From the NCBI RefSeq assembly GCF_002813455.1, contig NZ_PHHE01000001.1, positions 2,480,001 through 2,544,000 on the forward strand: a DNA stretch of 64,000 nt. The letters run 5' to 3'. This stretch comes from Pseudomonas baetica (GTDB lineage Bacteria > Pseudomonadota > Gammaproteobacteria > Pseudomonadales > Pseudomonadaceae). Below, one piece after another: positions 40,683 to 49,134 of the stretch. Both the position numbers and the translations under genes were made by a program. Every line of letters begins with the position of its first letter. The stretch's first letter is position 1. Under the pieces are notes generated by a model. That model was not told where the DNA came from. It searched no databases and worked only from the letters and a program-made list of their open reading frames with translations.

Positions 40683-43553
40683 TTAGAGCGAGTTGTCGGT
40701 TTTGAACTGCGCGAGGCTGAAGCCGTGAGTCGCCGCCAGTGCACGAATCTGCTGCACCTGCTCACGACTGATGTCGCCATAGGAGTAGTGCTGTTTCATC
40801 CCGGACAGGCCCATCAACACCGATTCGGCCATGCACGCGTACAACTGACCTTGCTTGAGATAGGCCCGAACGTTTTTCACCAGGCCATCGCCCAGCGGCG
40901 TCTGCACGATGCCGCCGTGCATGTAGAGCACGTCGGAGCGCTGACTGGCGAGGTTCTGGTCGACGTTCAGCGGCACGGCGATGTCGCAGATCACGCCGTT
41001 TTCGGCGAAGTGCTCGGCAAAGAGAAACGGCTGCGGTGCGTTCGCCGCGCAGAGCACGATGCGCGCCTGTTTCAGCACATCAAGATCGTTACTGACGGTG
41101 ATGAAGGCGTTCGCGCCCAAGCGTTCCTCGACCAGTTTCGCCACGCGCTGCCCCAGATCGGCACTGCTGCCATGGGCCTGCAACAGCGCATCGATGCCGT
41201 CGATTTTCTGCAGGCGACGGGCGAGGCGATCGTGCTCGGCCACGCCCTTGAGAATCGCGCGGGCGGCTTCGGCGTAAATCTGTTGCGCGGTTTTTTCCAG
41301 ACGACGCAGGGAACCGTCGCGGCCGCTACCGATGAGGATCAGGTGCTCGACACTGGTCGACAGCAGCGAGGCGTAGGTCGAGGCGATGTTGCCGGCGGCA
41401 CCGACCACCGCAGCGGTTTGCTCGCTCAGTTCCAGGCCTTGCTGCTTGCAGCCCTGTTCGATGGCTTCCAGGCCCATGCCGATGGTCAGCGCGTTACCGG
41501 AAGTCAGCGCCATGTCGGGAATCTGCAAGGCCTGGCAGTTGTTGGTGACGATCGAGGTGTACATGCCCAGCCCGGCGACGGTGTAGCCATCGGCGCGGGC
41601 GTCCTTGATGCGATTGCCGACTTCTTCGCGGATGGTTTGCAGATCACCGCTGGCGATGTACGCCGCCATGGCGTCGGAATCCATGCACAGCGGGTACAGG
41701 GTGAACTCCACGGCGGTGCCGAGTTTCGAGCGAATCAGCACCGGGCCGATCGGCGCGGCACGGCGCTCGGGGGCCATGCGCTTGATGAATTCGCGTTTCT
41801 GCTCAGCGCTCAGGGTCGACAGTGAAGGATCGACGTCACTGAGCATGTCCGAATCAATCAGATGGTTGATGAACGCCACGCGCGCCACCACGCGCACGTT
41901 CTCATCAGACTTTGGGAGGCTTTCATCCTCCTTGAAGCTGACCTCGCGGGCCGGCACTTGCGCGATGCTGTCGGCACACACACCGGCGGCCAGCGGGAAA
42001 GCATCGCGGCGGCGCAGCATGTCGCAGACTTTCTGCAAAGAACCGATCAAGCCGTCGATTTCTTCGAAGGTGATGCACACCGGCGGTTCCAGACGGATCA
42101 CATTGGCGTTGCTGCCCGACGGCGCCACGCGCAGGGATTCGAATTGCAGCAGGTAGCCGGCGATGATGTAGCCCAGCGCATCGTTGTACTGCGCCGATGC
42201 CTGAACCAGTGAGCTGGTGCCGGTCAGATCGTGCAGTTCGAAGCCCAGCAACAAGCCACGCCCGCGCACGTCGGCGATCACGTCCGGATAGGCCGCTTTG
42301 AGTTCCAGCAGCGAAGACTTGAGGTATTCGCCCTTCTTGTTCACGTCCTTGAGCATCGCGCTATCGTTCTCGAACAGACGGCGCAGGGCCGACAGGGCGA
42401 TATGGCAGGACGCGTCATCTTCGGCAAAGGTCGAACTGTGGATGTAGCTGAAATCGTTTTCGTAGTGGCTGGCGCGAATCACCGTCGCGGCAATCTTCAT
42501 CAGGCCACCGCCCAAGGCTTTCGACAGGCAGTAATAATCACCCTGCAAGTTGAAATGGCTGGCGCCGAGCAAGGTGCCGGTGCGGCCGAAACCGGATTGC
42601 ACTTCATCGATGATCAGCGGGCATTGCTGCTCGTTGCACAGACGCCGCAGGCCCAGATAGAACTCATTGGCGAACTCGTTGATGCCGCCCTCGCCCTGAA
42701 TCGGCTCCAGCAATACCGCCGTGATCGCGCTGAATGCTTCGCGGCGGACCTGCAGGGTTTCGCCGCTCCATTCCAGGCTCAGCCAGTGACGAATATGACG
42801 GGCCGGCAGCTCTTGCAATTGCTGGGGTTGCTGCGGGTCGATGAACTCGACGTTGAGGCCGAAACGGGCGAACGGCTTGCGGTACTGCTTGCCGTACGTC
42901 AGTTGAACGGTGTTCACCAGTTTGCCGTGAAAGCTGCCGCGCACAGCGAGGAACACCGGCTCGACATGCAGTTGCGCCAGGTTGTGCTGACGCACCGCTT
43001 CGGCCACTTGGCGCACGGTGACGCAGGACAGATTCTGCGGTAGCAGACCGGCGGGCAAATCGAGATCGTCGATGTCCAGTTCGACGTAAGCCTTGTCGCT
43101 GGCAACCAGATTGGCGAGGGCGAAATCACGCTCGTCGAATTGCTTCTGCAGGTTTTTCTGACGACGGTATTCGGCGTGCTTGACGGCGATTTCCACCGAC
43201 TCGGCGCCACTGTTGGAGAAGGTCGAGATGTAGCGTTCGCTGTTGTTCAGTTCACGATTGAACGCTTCACTGAGTTCACGCCCCAACTGCCCCGCCGCAC
43301 CGCGCACCGACATCTGCGCGTTGAACGGCACATCGGCACGCAGCAGGTCGACGAGTTGATCGACAAATTGCGGATCGTTGTGGCCATACAGCGCGGCGCC
43401 GTAACCGCCGAGGAAGTCAGTGACAGTCACCTCTTCGCCCTGGCGGTCGCGGTAAAACAGTTTGCTGCCCAGCGCTCTGTGGAACTGGCATTCGAGGCCC
43501 AGGGCCTGCATCAATTCTACGAATTTCGGCCGTACGTAATCGCGGTAATCCAT
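40683..43553 (-). CDS. Fusion of class III aminotransferase and acyl-ACP-reductase-like domain
   Basis: A 956-residue two-domain protein. Residues about 1-470 form a class III PLP aminotransferase: YGAALYGHNDPQF, NSGAESVEIAVKHAEYRR, EPIQGEGGINEF, IIDEVQSGFGRTG and the PLP lysine in CLSKALGGGLMK (about K344). Residues about 540-956 resemble the fatty acyl-ACP reductases of cyanobacteria: VAGLGMYTSIVTNN, LTSGNALTIGMGLEAI, the nucleotide motif AVVGAAGNIAST (about 713-724), MHGGIVQTPLGD and QLYACMAES with the presumed catalytic Cys near 905. Together they can turn acyl-ACP into an aldehyde and then a primary amine. The domain order matches the reductase/aminotransferase logic of tambjamine-type pathways. 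The acyl chain and amino donor are not known. Confidence 0.82.
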   Translation of the reverse strand: MDYRDYVRPKFVELMQALGLECQFHRALGSKLFYRDRQGEEVTVTDFLGGYGAALYGHNDPQFVDQLVDLLRADVPFNAQMSVRGAAGQLGRELSEAFNRELNNSERYISTFSNSGAESVEIAVKHAEYRRQKNLQKQFDERDFALANLVASDKAYVELDIDDLDLPAGLLPQNLSCVTVRQVAEAVRQHNLAQLHVEPVFLAVRGSFHGKLVNTVQLTYGKQYRKPFARFGLNVEFIDPQQPQQLQELPARHIRHWLSLEWSGETLQVRREAFSAITAVLLEPIQGEGGINEFANEFYLGLRRLCNEQQCPLIIDEVQSGFGRTGTLLGASHFNLQGDYYCLSKALGGGLMKIAATVIRASHYENDFSYIHSSTFAEDDASCHIALSALRRLFENDSAMLKDVNKKGEYLKSSLLELKAAYPDVIADVRGRGLLLGFELHDLTGTSSLVQASAQYNDALGYIIAGYLLQFESLRVAPSGSNANVIRLEPPVCITFEEIDGLIGSLQKVCDMLRRRDAFPLAAGVCADSIAQVPAREVSFKEDESLPKSDENVRVVARVAFINHLIDSDMLSDVDPSLSTLSAEQKREFIKRMAPERRAAPIGPVLIRSKLGTAVEFTLYPLCMDSDAMAAYIASGDLQTIREEVGNRIKDARADGYTVAGLGMYTSIVTNNCQALQIPDMALTSGNALTIGMGLEAIEQGCKQQGLELSEQTAAVVGAAGNIASTYASLLSTSVEHLILIGSGRDGSLRRLEKTAQQIYAEAARAILKGVAEHDRLARRLQKIDGIDALLQAHGSSADLGQRVAKLVEERLGANAFITVSNDLDVLKQARIVLCAANAPQPFLFAEHFAENGVICDIAVPLNVDQNLASQRSDVLYMHGGIVQTPLGDGLVKNVRAYLKQGQLYACMAESVLMGLSGMKQHYSYGDISREQVQQIRALAATHGFSLAQFKTDNSL

Positions 43554-43607
43554 GACAGTTCTATCCCTTAAGTAAAAAATCAGATGCGTTTCGTTGCGTG
43601 CCGACGG

Positions 43608-44816
43608 TCAGTCGGCCGCGTGAAATTCGAGTTGGTAACCGGCGCTGAAACCGTTGTCGTCGCGGTTGATCACCAGGCAATCGTGGAGCACGGCATCGCG
43701 CGGACCGCCGAGCACAAACGGCAGGTGCGCATCCAGCGGTTGCTGCAGACCACTGACCGGCGGGATGCTTTGCGCCTGCAAGACCTGCCGGGCAAAGATC
43801 AGATCAACCAGGCTCGGTGCACCACTTAGAATGCCGGTCAGCGGCGTGCTGCTGGTGATGTGCGCAGCGCCGGTTCGCGCCAGCGTGCGGGCCAGATCGG
43901 CATCCTTGTGCGGATCGCCAGTGGCGCTGCTGATCAGCAGATCCACCTGTTTGTCGGGCAGGTTCAGCGAGTCCAGACGCGGATGGGCGAAGAGCGCCGT
44001 CAGGCAGGTTTGCGGGCCTGCCGGCAGATCATCGGCGCGGCGCAGTACCAACGCTGCCGCGCCTTCGCCGGCAATACCACCACGGCCCTGGCGATCAAAG
44101 GCACGCAGGCTTGGCGTTCCTTCGGTACTGATCACCCCCGCCTCGGCCAGTGCGGCGAGCGCCAACGGATCCAGTTCACTGCCCGCGCCCACCACAATGG
44201 CCGCATCGATCCGACCGCTCTGCAACGCCGCGCAGGCTTCGCGCAGCGCCGCCAGGTTGCCGGCCACGCCTTGCATGTAGGCGTTGCATTCGCACTCAAG
44301 CTTCAAGGCCAGACTGACGACGCCGAGCAAACCGTTGCTCAGGCTTTTGAGGACCAGAAACGGATCGAGCGCGCGCTCCTGCAACACGCGTTTGGCCAGA
44401 CGCTGCATGTCGGCACCGCTCTCGGTCTGACACTCGTGCAACAGTTCGCCGTAGGACGCGAGCGAGGGATGGGTGTAACCGCCCTGGCAGCAATAGAGAC
44501 CAAAACGCACGTTGTCGCGGCCCGGTTCAAGCCCGGCCTCGGCCAACGCCTGGCGCACGGCACTGACGCCCCAGATCACTGCCGGCGGACAGTAGCGCTG
44601 GAGGTTTTGCGCAACGTCCTGACGGCTACGTTGATGGTCTCGATCAGCGATGTGTCCGAATGCAGTGACCCGCTCGCTGTGGAACAACGACGAGTTCAGA
44701 GGCGAGATCGCGCTACGTCCTTCGCGGGCCGCCGACCAGAAGCCCTCAACGCCCCAGCCGGTGGGCAACACACAACCGCTGCCGGCGATCGCTACACGTA
44801 CAGTGGCGTCAGTCAT
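43608..44816 (-). CDS. Degenerate ketosynthase, chain-length-factor-like (second pair)
   Basis: A 402-residue thiolase-fold protein. Start ATG at 44816 in a 4-bp ATGA overlap with the KS before it. The N-terminal half follows ketosynthases (VAIAGSGCVLPTGWGVEGFW, GVISTEGTPSLRAFDRQGRGGIAGEGAAALVL). At the nucleophile position it has LECECNAYMQG, keeping a Cys, but both catalytic histidines are lost: the NAHGTST segment is replaced by ISSATGDPHKD and the GH motif by TGILSGAP. This is the pattern of KS-beta/chain length factors that pair with an active KS. It probably dimerises with the product of the 44813-46108 gene. Confidence 0.75.
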   Translation of the reverse strand: MTDATVRVAIAGSGCVLPTGWGVEGFWSAAREGRSAISPLNSSLFHSERVTAFGHIADRDHQRSRQDVAQNLQRYCPPAVIWGVSAVRQALAEAGLEPGRDNVRFGLYCCQGGYTHPSLASYGELLHECQTESGADMQRLAKRVLQERALDPFLVLKSLSNGLLGVVSLALKLECECNAYMQGVAGNLAALREACAALQSGRIDAAIVVGAGSELDPLALAALAEAGVISTEGTPSLRAFDRQGRGGIAGEGAAALVLRRADDLPAGPQTCLTALFAHPRLDSLNLPDKQVDLLISSATGDPHKDADLARTLARTGAAHITSSTPLTGILSGAPSLVDLIFARQVLQAQSIPPVSGLQQPLDAHLPFVLGGPRDAVLHDCLVINRDDNGFSAGYQLEFHAAD

Positions 44817-46108
44817 TGTCCATGCTCCCGATATTTGCCAAGGGCCAGCGAGGTATTGAGGCCACCGAAACCGAAGGAATTGCTCAACGCGTAATCCACT
44901 CGGCGGCTGACGGCTTGACCGGCGCAGTAATCCAGATCGCACTGTTCGTCAGCGTCATGCAGGTTCACCGTGGGTGTGACCAGATCGTTGAGGCAGGCCA
45001 ACGCGGTGACGATGCATTCCGGTGCGCCAGCCGCGGCGATCAGGTGACCGAACTGTGATTTGTTGGCGCTGACGGCCAGGGTTCGATAATGCTTGTGCTC
45101 GGCGAACACACTTTTGATCGCCAGGGTTTCGGCGACGTCATTGAGTGGGGTCGAGGTGCCGTGGGCGTTGATCAGATCAATCTGCTGCGCGCGCAAACCG
45201 GCGTCATCCAGCGCGGCCTGCATCGCCAGTGCCGCGCCACGTCCTTCCGGTTGCGGTGCGGTGACTTTGTAAGCGTCCAGACTGCTGCCGAAACCCAACA
45301 CTTCGGCATACGGCGTGGCGCCACGGGCCAAGGCATGTTCGAGGCTTTCCAGCACGACGAAACCACCACCCTCGCCGGCAATCAGACCGCTGCGGTCACG
45401 ATCGAACGGACGGCACAGATCCGCGCCCCAGCGCTGCTCGCTCGACGCGGCACCGAGTAAATACAACGCGGCCATGGTGTCGAGGTTGAGCACCGAGTCG
45501 GCGCCACCCGCCAGCGCAACGCTGACTTCTCCGCGACGAATCATCTGAAAGGCATTGCCGATGGCTTGTGAAGCGCCGGCACAGGCACTGCTGATGTTGA
45601 TCACCGGCCCTTCACAACCCAGGTCGTCGGCGATTACCCGCGCCAGACGGTCGTTGCTCTGACGCAGCGAGCCATCGGCATTCACTTGCCCGGCCCGCGA
45701 CATCAGGTACGACCAGCTCGGGGTGCCGCCATTCGGGGCTTCGCTCAGCAGCATGTCGGCGAGCATGTGCTGCGGTGCTCCCGAGGCACACAGCACCGCC
45801 GCGCCCCGCAACTGTTCTGGCTGCAAGCCGCTGTCACCGACTGCCTGCGTGGCAGCCACCCAGCCAAAGCGACTGCGCTTTTCCAGCGGCATCGTCCAGG
45901 CCGGATGGCTTTGCAGTTTTTCCGGCAACAGGCGCATGTCGACAGGCGCTGCATAACGCACCGCGAACGAGGCCTCTTGCAGGTCGTCCGGCTGCCATGG
46001 CCGTACGCAATGTTCGGCGCCGAGCATTTTTTCCCAGAGGGTCTGCCATTCGAAACCGAAACCGGTGACGGCGCCCATGCCGGTGATCACAATCCGTGTC
46101 GCACTCAT
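44813..46108 (-). CDS. Beta-ketoacyl-ACP synthase, active (second pair)
   Basis: A 431-residue FabF-type ketosynthase. The full Cys-His-His triad is present: SSACAGASQAIGNA (Cys about 175), INAHGTSTPLND (His about 313) and SANKSQFGHLIAAAGAPE (His about 353). The end NSFGFGGLNTSLALGKY is the normal KS C-terminus. It should carry out decarboxylative condensation of malonyl-ACP with an acyl chain. It overlaps both neighbours by ATGA, which indicates tightly coupled synthesis with the degenerate KS genes on each side. Confidence 0.9.
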   Translation of the reverse strand: MSATRIVITGMGAVTGFGFEWQTLWEKMLGAEHCVRPWQPDDLQEASFAVRYAAPVDMRLLPEKLQSHPAWTMPLEKRSRFGWVAATQAVGDSGLQPEQLRGAAVLCASGAPQHMLADMLLSEAPNGGTPSWSYLMSRAGQVNADGSLRQSNDRLARVIADDLGCEGPVINISSACAGASQAIGNAFQMIRRGEVSVALAGGADSVLNLDTMAALYLLGAASSEQRWGADLCRPFDRDRSGLIAGEGGGFVVLESLEHALARGATPYAEVLGFGSSLDAYKVTAPQPEGRGAALAMQAALDDAGLRAQQIDLINAHGTSTPLNDVAETLAIKSVFAEHKHYRTLAVSANKSQFGHLIAAAGAPECIVTALACLNDLVTPTVNLHDADEQCDLDYCAGQAVSRRVDYALSNSFGFGGLNTSLALGKYREHGQ

Positions 46109-47163
46109 GCGTGCTTCTCCATGGTTTCACTGGCCAACAGCAATGCGCCCCAGTGACCGGCGCGAGTGTGGCTGACAAGCAACGTGTAGCCCGGCGTCGC
46201 CGCGACTTCACGGCTGAGGTGCAAGGTCAGTGCGACCTCTGTCAGCAAGGCGCTGGCGCCCAGTTCACCGGTCATGGCGCGAGTGCTGCGAATCTCGCGC
46301 GGGAAAGCTTCGAGCAACTTCATCACTTGCCCGTCAGCGCAATTGCCGACGATATGCTCGACGTCGCCGACCCGCAGTTTCTCGACACTCAGGACCTGGT
46401 CGATCACGCGCCGACCCACCGCCACAGACCGCTGTGGATCGGTGCTGTAACCACGGGCAAACCCGGCAATGCGCACGGCGTGTGCCGCACCCGGCGGGGG
46501 TGTCGACGCCAGCAGCAGCGCGGCGGCGCCCTCACCGAAAATCGGTTCTCTCGCCTGATCGGGCTCGCGCAGGTACAGGGCAGGGGTCAGGTTCGGACTG
46601 CTGCTGACCACCAACGCGGCGTCGGCATGCCGCTCGCCGATCTGCTGGCAGGCCTCGATCAGCGCATCCAGCCCGGCATTGTCCTGGGAACAAAATCCGC
46701 CCATTGGCCCATGGCATTCGAGCGCTTCAGCCACATACGCCATCACGCTGCTGTTGAGCAGGGTCAGCGCATGCAGGGGCGGCGTGTTGGCCAACAATTG
46801 GCTGAGTTGTTTGTGGGGCTGTTCGATGATCGCCTGCACCGCATCCCAGCAAGGACTCGGCGCATCGACTTCGGGAATGGCCGCTGTCAGGGCAATGCGT
46901 GACGCAGGCAATTGCAGCGCCGCCAGTGCCGGCGCCAGCCGTGCGGCGCAATGCAACAGGCGCAAGCCCTGCGGTTCGACGCTGCGCTGGATCTTGCGAT
47001 CAAACAGGTCACTGGCCAGTCGCGGCGTCGGCAATGCAAATGCCTGACGCTGTGCGTCAAAGGCCAGCGGTTGCGCCGCGCAGGGCGTGCCGAGCAAGTC
47101 AGCGCAATCACTGCCCGCCACATTCAGCACCGCAGCGGCATTCAGGTAGATGGCTCGGTTCAT
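46105..47163 (-). CDS. Degenerate ketosynthase-like protein (first pair)
   Basis: A 352-residue protein that keeps the thiolase fold only in outline. It starts AIYLNAAAVLNVAGSDCADLL and ends YTLLVSHTRAGHWGALLLASE, in place of the usual NSFGFGG ending. The nucleophile region reads MGGFCSQDNAGLDALIEA, and neither HGT nor GH histidine motif is present; IFGEGAAALLLAS is the best-kept KS motif. It is about 80 residues shorter than a full KS. It is most likely a partner subunit that sets chain length or recruits ACP for the KS encoded 1 bp upstream. Confidence 0.7.
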   Translation of the reverse strand: MNRAIYLNAAAVLNVAGSDCADLLGTPCAAQPLAFDAQRQAFALPTPRLASDLFDRKIQRSVEPQGLRLLHCAARLAPALAALQLPASRIALTAAIPEVDAPSPCWDAVQAIIEQPHKQLSQLLANTPPLHALTLLNSSVMAYVAEALECHGPMGGFCSQDNAGLDALIEACQQIGERHADAALVVSSSPNLTPALYLREPDQAREPIFGEGAAALLLASTPPPGAAHAVRIAGFARGYSTDPQRSVAVGRRVIDQVLSVEKLRVGDVEHIVGNCADGQVMKLLEAFPREIRSTRAMTGELGASALLTEVALTLHLSREVAATPGYTLLVSHTRAGHWGALLLASETMEKHA

Positions 47164-47164
47164 G

Positions 47165-48439
47165 TCATGCCCTCCCCAAAACCAGCGAGCTGTTGATGCC
47201 GCCGAAGCCGAACGAGTTGGACATCACCACGCTGATCGGCTGTCGCACCGGCTCGCTCAAGAACTTCAGCGAAGGGTATTCGGCACGCTCGGGGTCGTAA
47301 TTCAGGGTCGGCAACAGCACACCGTCACGCAGGCTCATCAGCGACAGCACTGCTTCGATCGCGCCACTGCCCGCCAGCGAATGGCCGATGGCGGACTTGT
47401 TGGCGGTGAAGGTCATGAAATCCTGGCAGCCGTCGAACAGACGCTGCAGCGCCAACGCTTCACAACTGTCATTGGCCTGCGTGGAGGTACCGTGGGTGTT
47501 GACGTGTTGCACGGCGCTGCGCAACAGCCCGGCATCTTCGATTGCTGCTTCCATGCATTCCTCGTATTTACTGCCATCGCGGCTGCTGGAGGTCATTTTC
47601 TGCGCCTCGCAGACATTCGCGTAACCCAACACCCGGCCCAGTAGCGCAGCCTTGCGCCGTTGTGCGTGTTCAGCGGATTCGAGAATGACCATCGCCGAGC
47701 CTTCGCTGAGGACAAAACCGCTACGGTCCGGCATGAACGGGCGGCTTTGTTCGCTCGCCGGCAAGTCGGCCTGACAGAGCGCGCCAAGGCTGTTGAACAT
47801 GTAATAAGGCAGTTCGTTGGCCATCAGTTCGACGGCGCCGCAGATAGCCAGATCGATCTCTCCGCGCTCGATCGCCCGGTAAGCGCTGCCGATGGCCATG
47901 GTGCCGGCGGCACAGGCATCGGAATGGGTCGAGATGTGATCGCGGATGCCGAGCCAATCGGCCAGGTGTTGTGTCTGTTGATCGACCCGCCGGGTGAAAG
48001 TCGCGCTGGACGGTGCCGGACTGTCCAGCAGACGATCGAGGTCGACGCGTCCGGCCTCATCCATGCAACGGCTGATCCGCTGCAGATCGTGGCTGTCGGC
48101 ACAGTACTTGTTGGCGCCCAGAAACAGACCGCTGCGACTGTGAGCAAAGTCTGCCGGCGTCAAGCCGGCGTGCTCCAGCGCCTGCCGGGCAACGTACTCG
48201 GCCAGCACACTTTGCCGTGGGTGCAGCGCCGCGTTGCCGCCGAAACCGGCCTCGATCCGCTGCCACTGCGTATCGTCGATAAATCCGGCTGCGCTGTTGT
48301 TGAATCCCAGCGCCTTGAATCGAGGATGTTCGCGGACACAGGATTGCTTCCGGCAAATCCGCTCGAACAACGTGGCAGCGTCCAGCGCCATGGGCGCCAC
48401 CAGACCGAACCCGCTCACATAGACTTCTCGTGCCCGCAT
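47165..48439 (-). CDS. Beta-ketoacyl-ACP synthase, active (first pair)
   Basis: A 424-residue FabF-type ketosynthase with all catalytic parts: HSDACAAGTMAIGSAYRAI (Cys about 173), VNTHGTSTQANDS (His about 314), TANKSAIGHSLAGSGAIE (His about 352) and the C-terminal MSNSFGFGGINSSLVLGRA. It differs from housekeeping FabF in its N-terminal half (RKQSCVREHPRFKALGFNNSAAGF). It follows the ACP gene by 8 bp and could start the chain or take the first elongation rounds, with the second pair extending further; that division of labour is a guess. Confidence 0.9.
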   Translation of the reverse strand: MRAREVYVSGFGLVAPMALDAATLFERICRKQSCVREHPRFKALGFNNSAAGFIDDTQWQRIEAGFGGNAALHPRQSVLAEYVARQALEHAGLTPADFAHSRSGLFLGANKYCADSHDLQRISRCMDEAGRVDLDRLLDSPAPSSATFTRRVDQQTQHLADWLGIRDHISTHSDACAAGTMAIGSAYRAIERGEIDLAICGAVELMANELPYYMFNSLGALCQADLPASEQSRPFMPDRSGFVLSEGSAMVILESAEHAQRRKAALLGRVLGYANVCEAQKMTSSSRDGSKYEECMEAAIEDAGLLRSAVQHVNTHGTSTQANDSCEALALQRLFDGCQDFMTFTANKSAIGHSLAGSGAIEAVLSLMSLRDGVLLPTLNYDPERAEYPSLKFLSEPVRQPISVVMSNSFGFGGINSSLVLGRA

Positions 48440-48447
48440 GAGAACTC

Positions 48448-49017
48448 CTACACCGCTTCTTTGGCGTGAGTGGTAACAAACTGCTCAACCAATTGACGGG
48501 ACACTTCATCGCCATCCGCCGGCACCAGGCGCGCACTGCACGCGCCACAGACCACTTGTTGGCGCTCGTTCAGCACCGCCTGGTGAGCATTGCAATCCGG
48601 GCAGGTCGCCGGCAGGTAGTTGAAGAGATCGCGGCACTGGTTGGCCCAGTTACGCACGGTGGTCGCGGCGAACACCTGAGCCGGTTGCATGCCCGCCTTC
48701 AGTTGATCCGGGGTGTAGGCGCTCAGGCTTTGCTCAAGCAGGCGCTTGCCGCTTTCGGTAATACGACCGTTGGCGAGAAACTCGCTGGCATCACCGCAAA
48801 CCGTCAACGCATGATCAAGCACGCTGGTTTTCGGCAGTGTGCAGCCATATTGGCGGCCCAGCTGGAAGCTCAGGTCAACGATGTCCAGCGAGTCGGCACC
48901 GAGGTCTTCGACAATGCTGCTGTTTTCTTCGATGTCATTCGCATCCATCACCAACAGCTGTGCGAGGATTTCGCGAGTGCTGGCAACGACATGTTCCAAG
49001 TCCAATGGATTGTTCAT
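48448..49017 (-). CDS. Acyl carrier protein with C-terminal zinc ribbon
   Basis: A 189-residue protein, first gene of the operon. Start ATG at 49017 (MNNPLDLEHVVASTREILAQL) with AGGGAGA 7 bp ahead; an upstream in-frame codon would place the MerR-type promoter inside the gene. Residues 1-85 are a carrier domain with GADSLDIVDLSFQL; Ser43 is the expected phosphopantetheine site. A helical linker follows, then a zinc-ribbon-like unit with Cys pairs CPDC (139-142) and CGAC (157-160), and a helical tail. ACPs of normal length are about 80 residues, so the extension more than doubles it. No phosphopantetheinyl transferase is encoded nearby. Confidence 0.85.
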   Translation of the reverse strand: MNNPLDLEHVVASTREILAQLLVMDANDIEENSSIVEDLGADSLDIVDLSFQLGRQYGCTLPKTSVLDHALTVCGDASEFLANGRITESGKRLLEQSLSAYTPDQLKAGMQPAQVFAATTVRNWANQCRDLFNYLPATCPDCNAHQAVLNERQQVVCGACSARLVPADGDEVSRQLVEQFVTTHAKEAV

Positions 49018-49102
49018 TTCTATCTCCCTATATGTCGTGACTACTTCATGAATTCGACTTATGAAAAGTAACTTTTCCCACAGCAACTTCTCACGCGGCG
49101 GG

Positions 49103-49134
49103 AATCTAAACTCTGCCCTTAAGGGGAGAGTCAA
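49103..49134 (-). promoter_or_regulatory. MerR-type promoter of the biosynthetic operon
   Basis: On the minus strand: TTGACT (49134-49129), 20-bp spacer CTCCCCTTAAGGGCAGAGTT, TAGATT (49108-49103). A dyad CTCTGCCCTTAAGGGGAGAG covers 49111-49130 with only one mismatched base pair position. An over-long spacer filled by a dyad is diagnostic for activation by MerR-family proteins. The start codon of the ACP gene is 86 bp downstream. Confidence 0.78.

Noticed and set aside
34329..49017. Reading the biosynthetic operon as an aryl polyene cluster
   Set aside because: It shares KS, KR, LolA-like and MMPL parts, but lacks ammonia-lyase, AMP-ligase, dehydratase and acyltransferase genes and has an aminotransferase/acyl-ACP-reductase fusion not found in that class.
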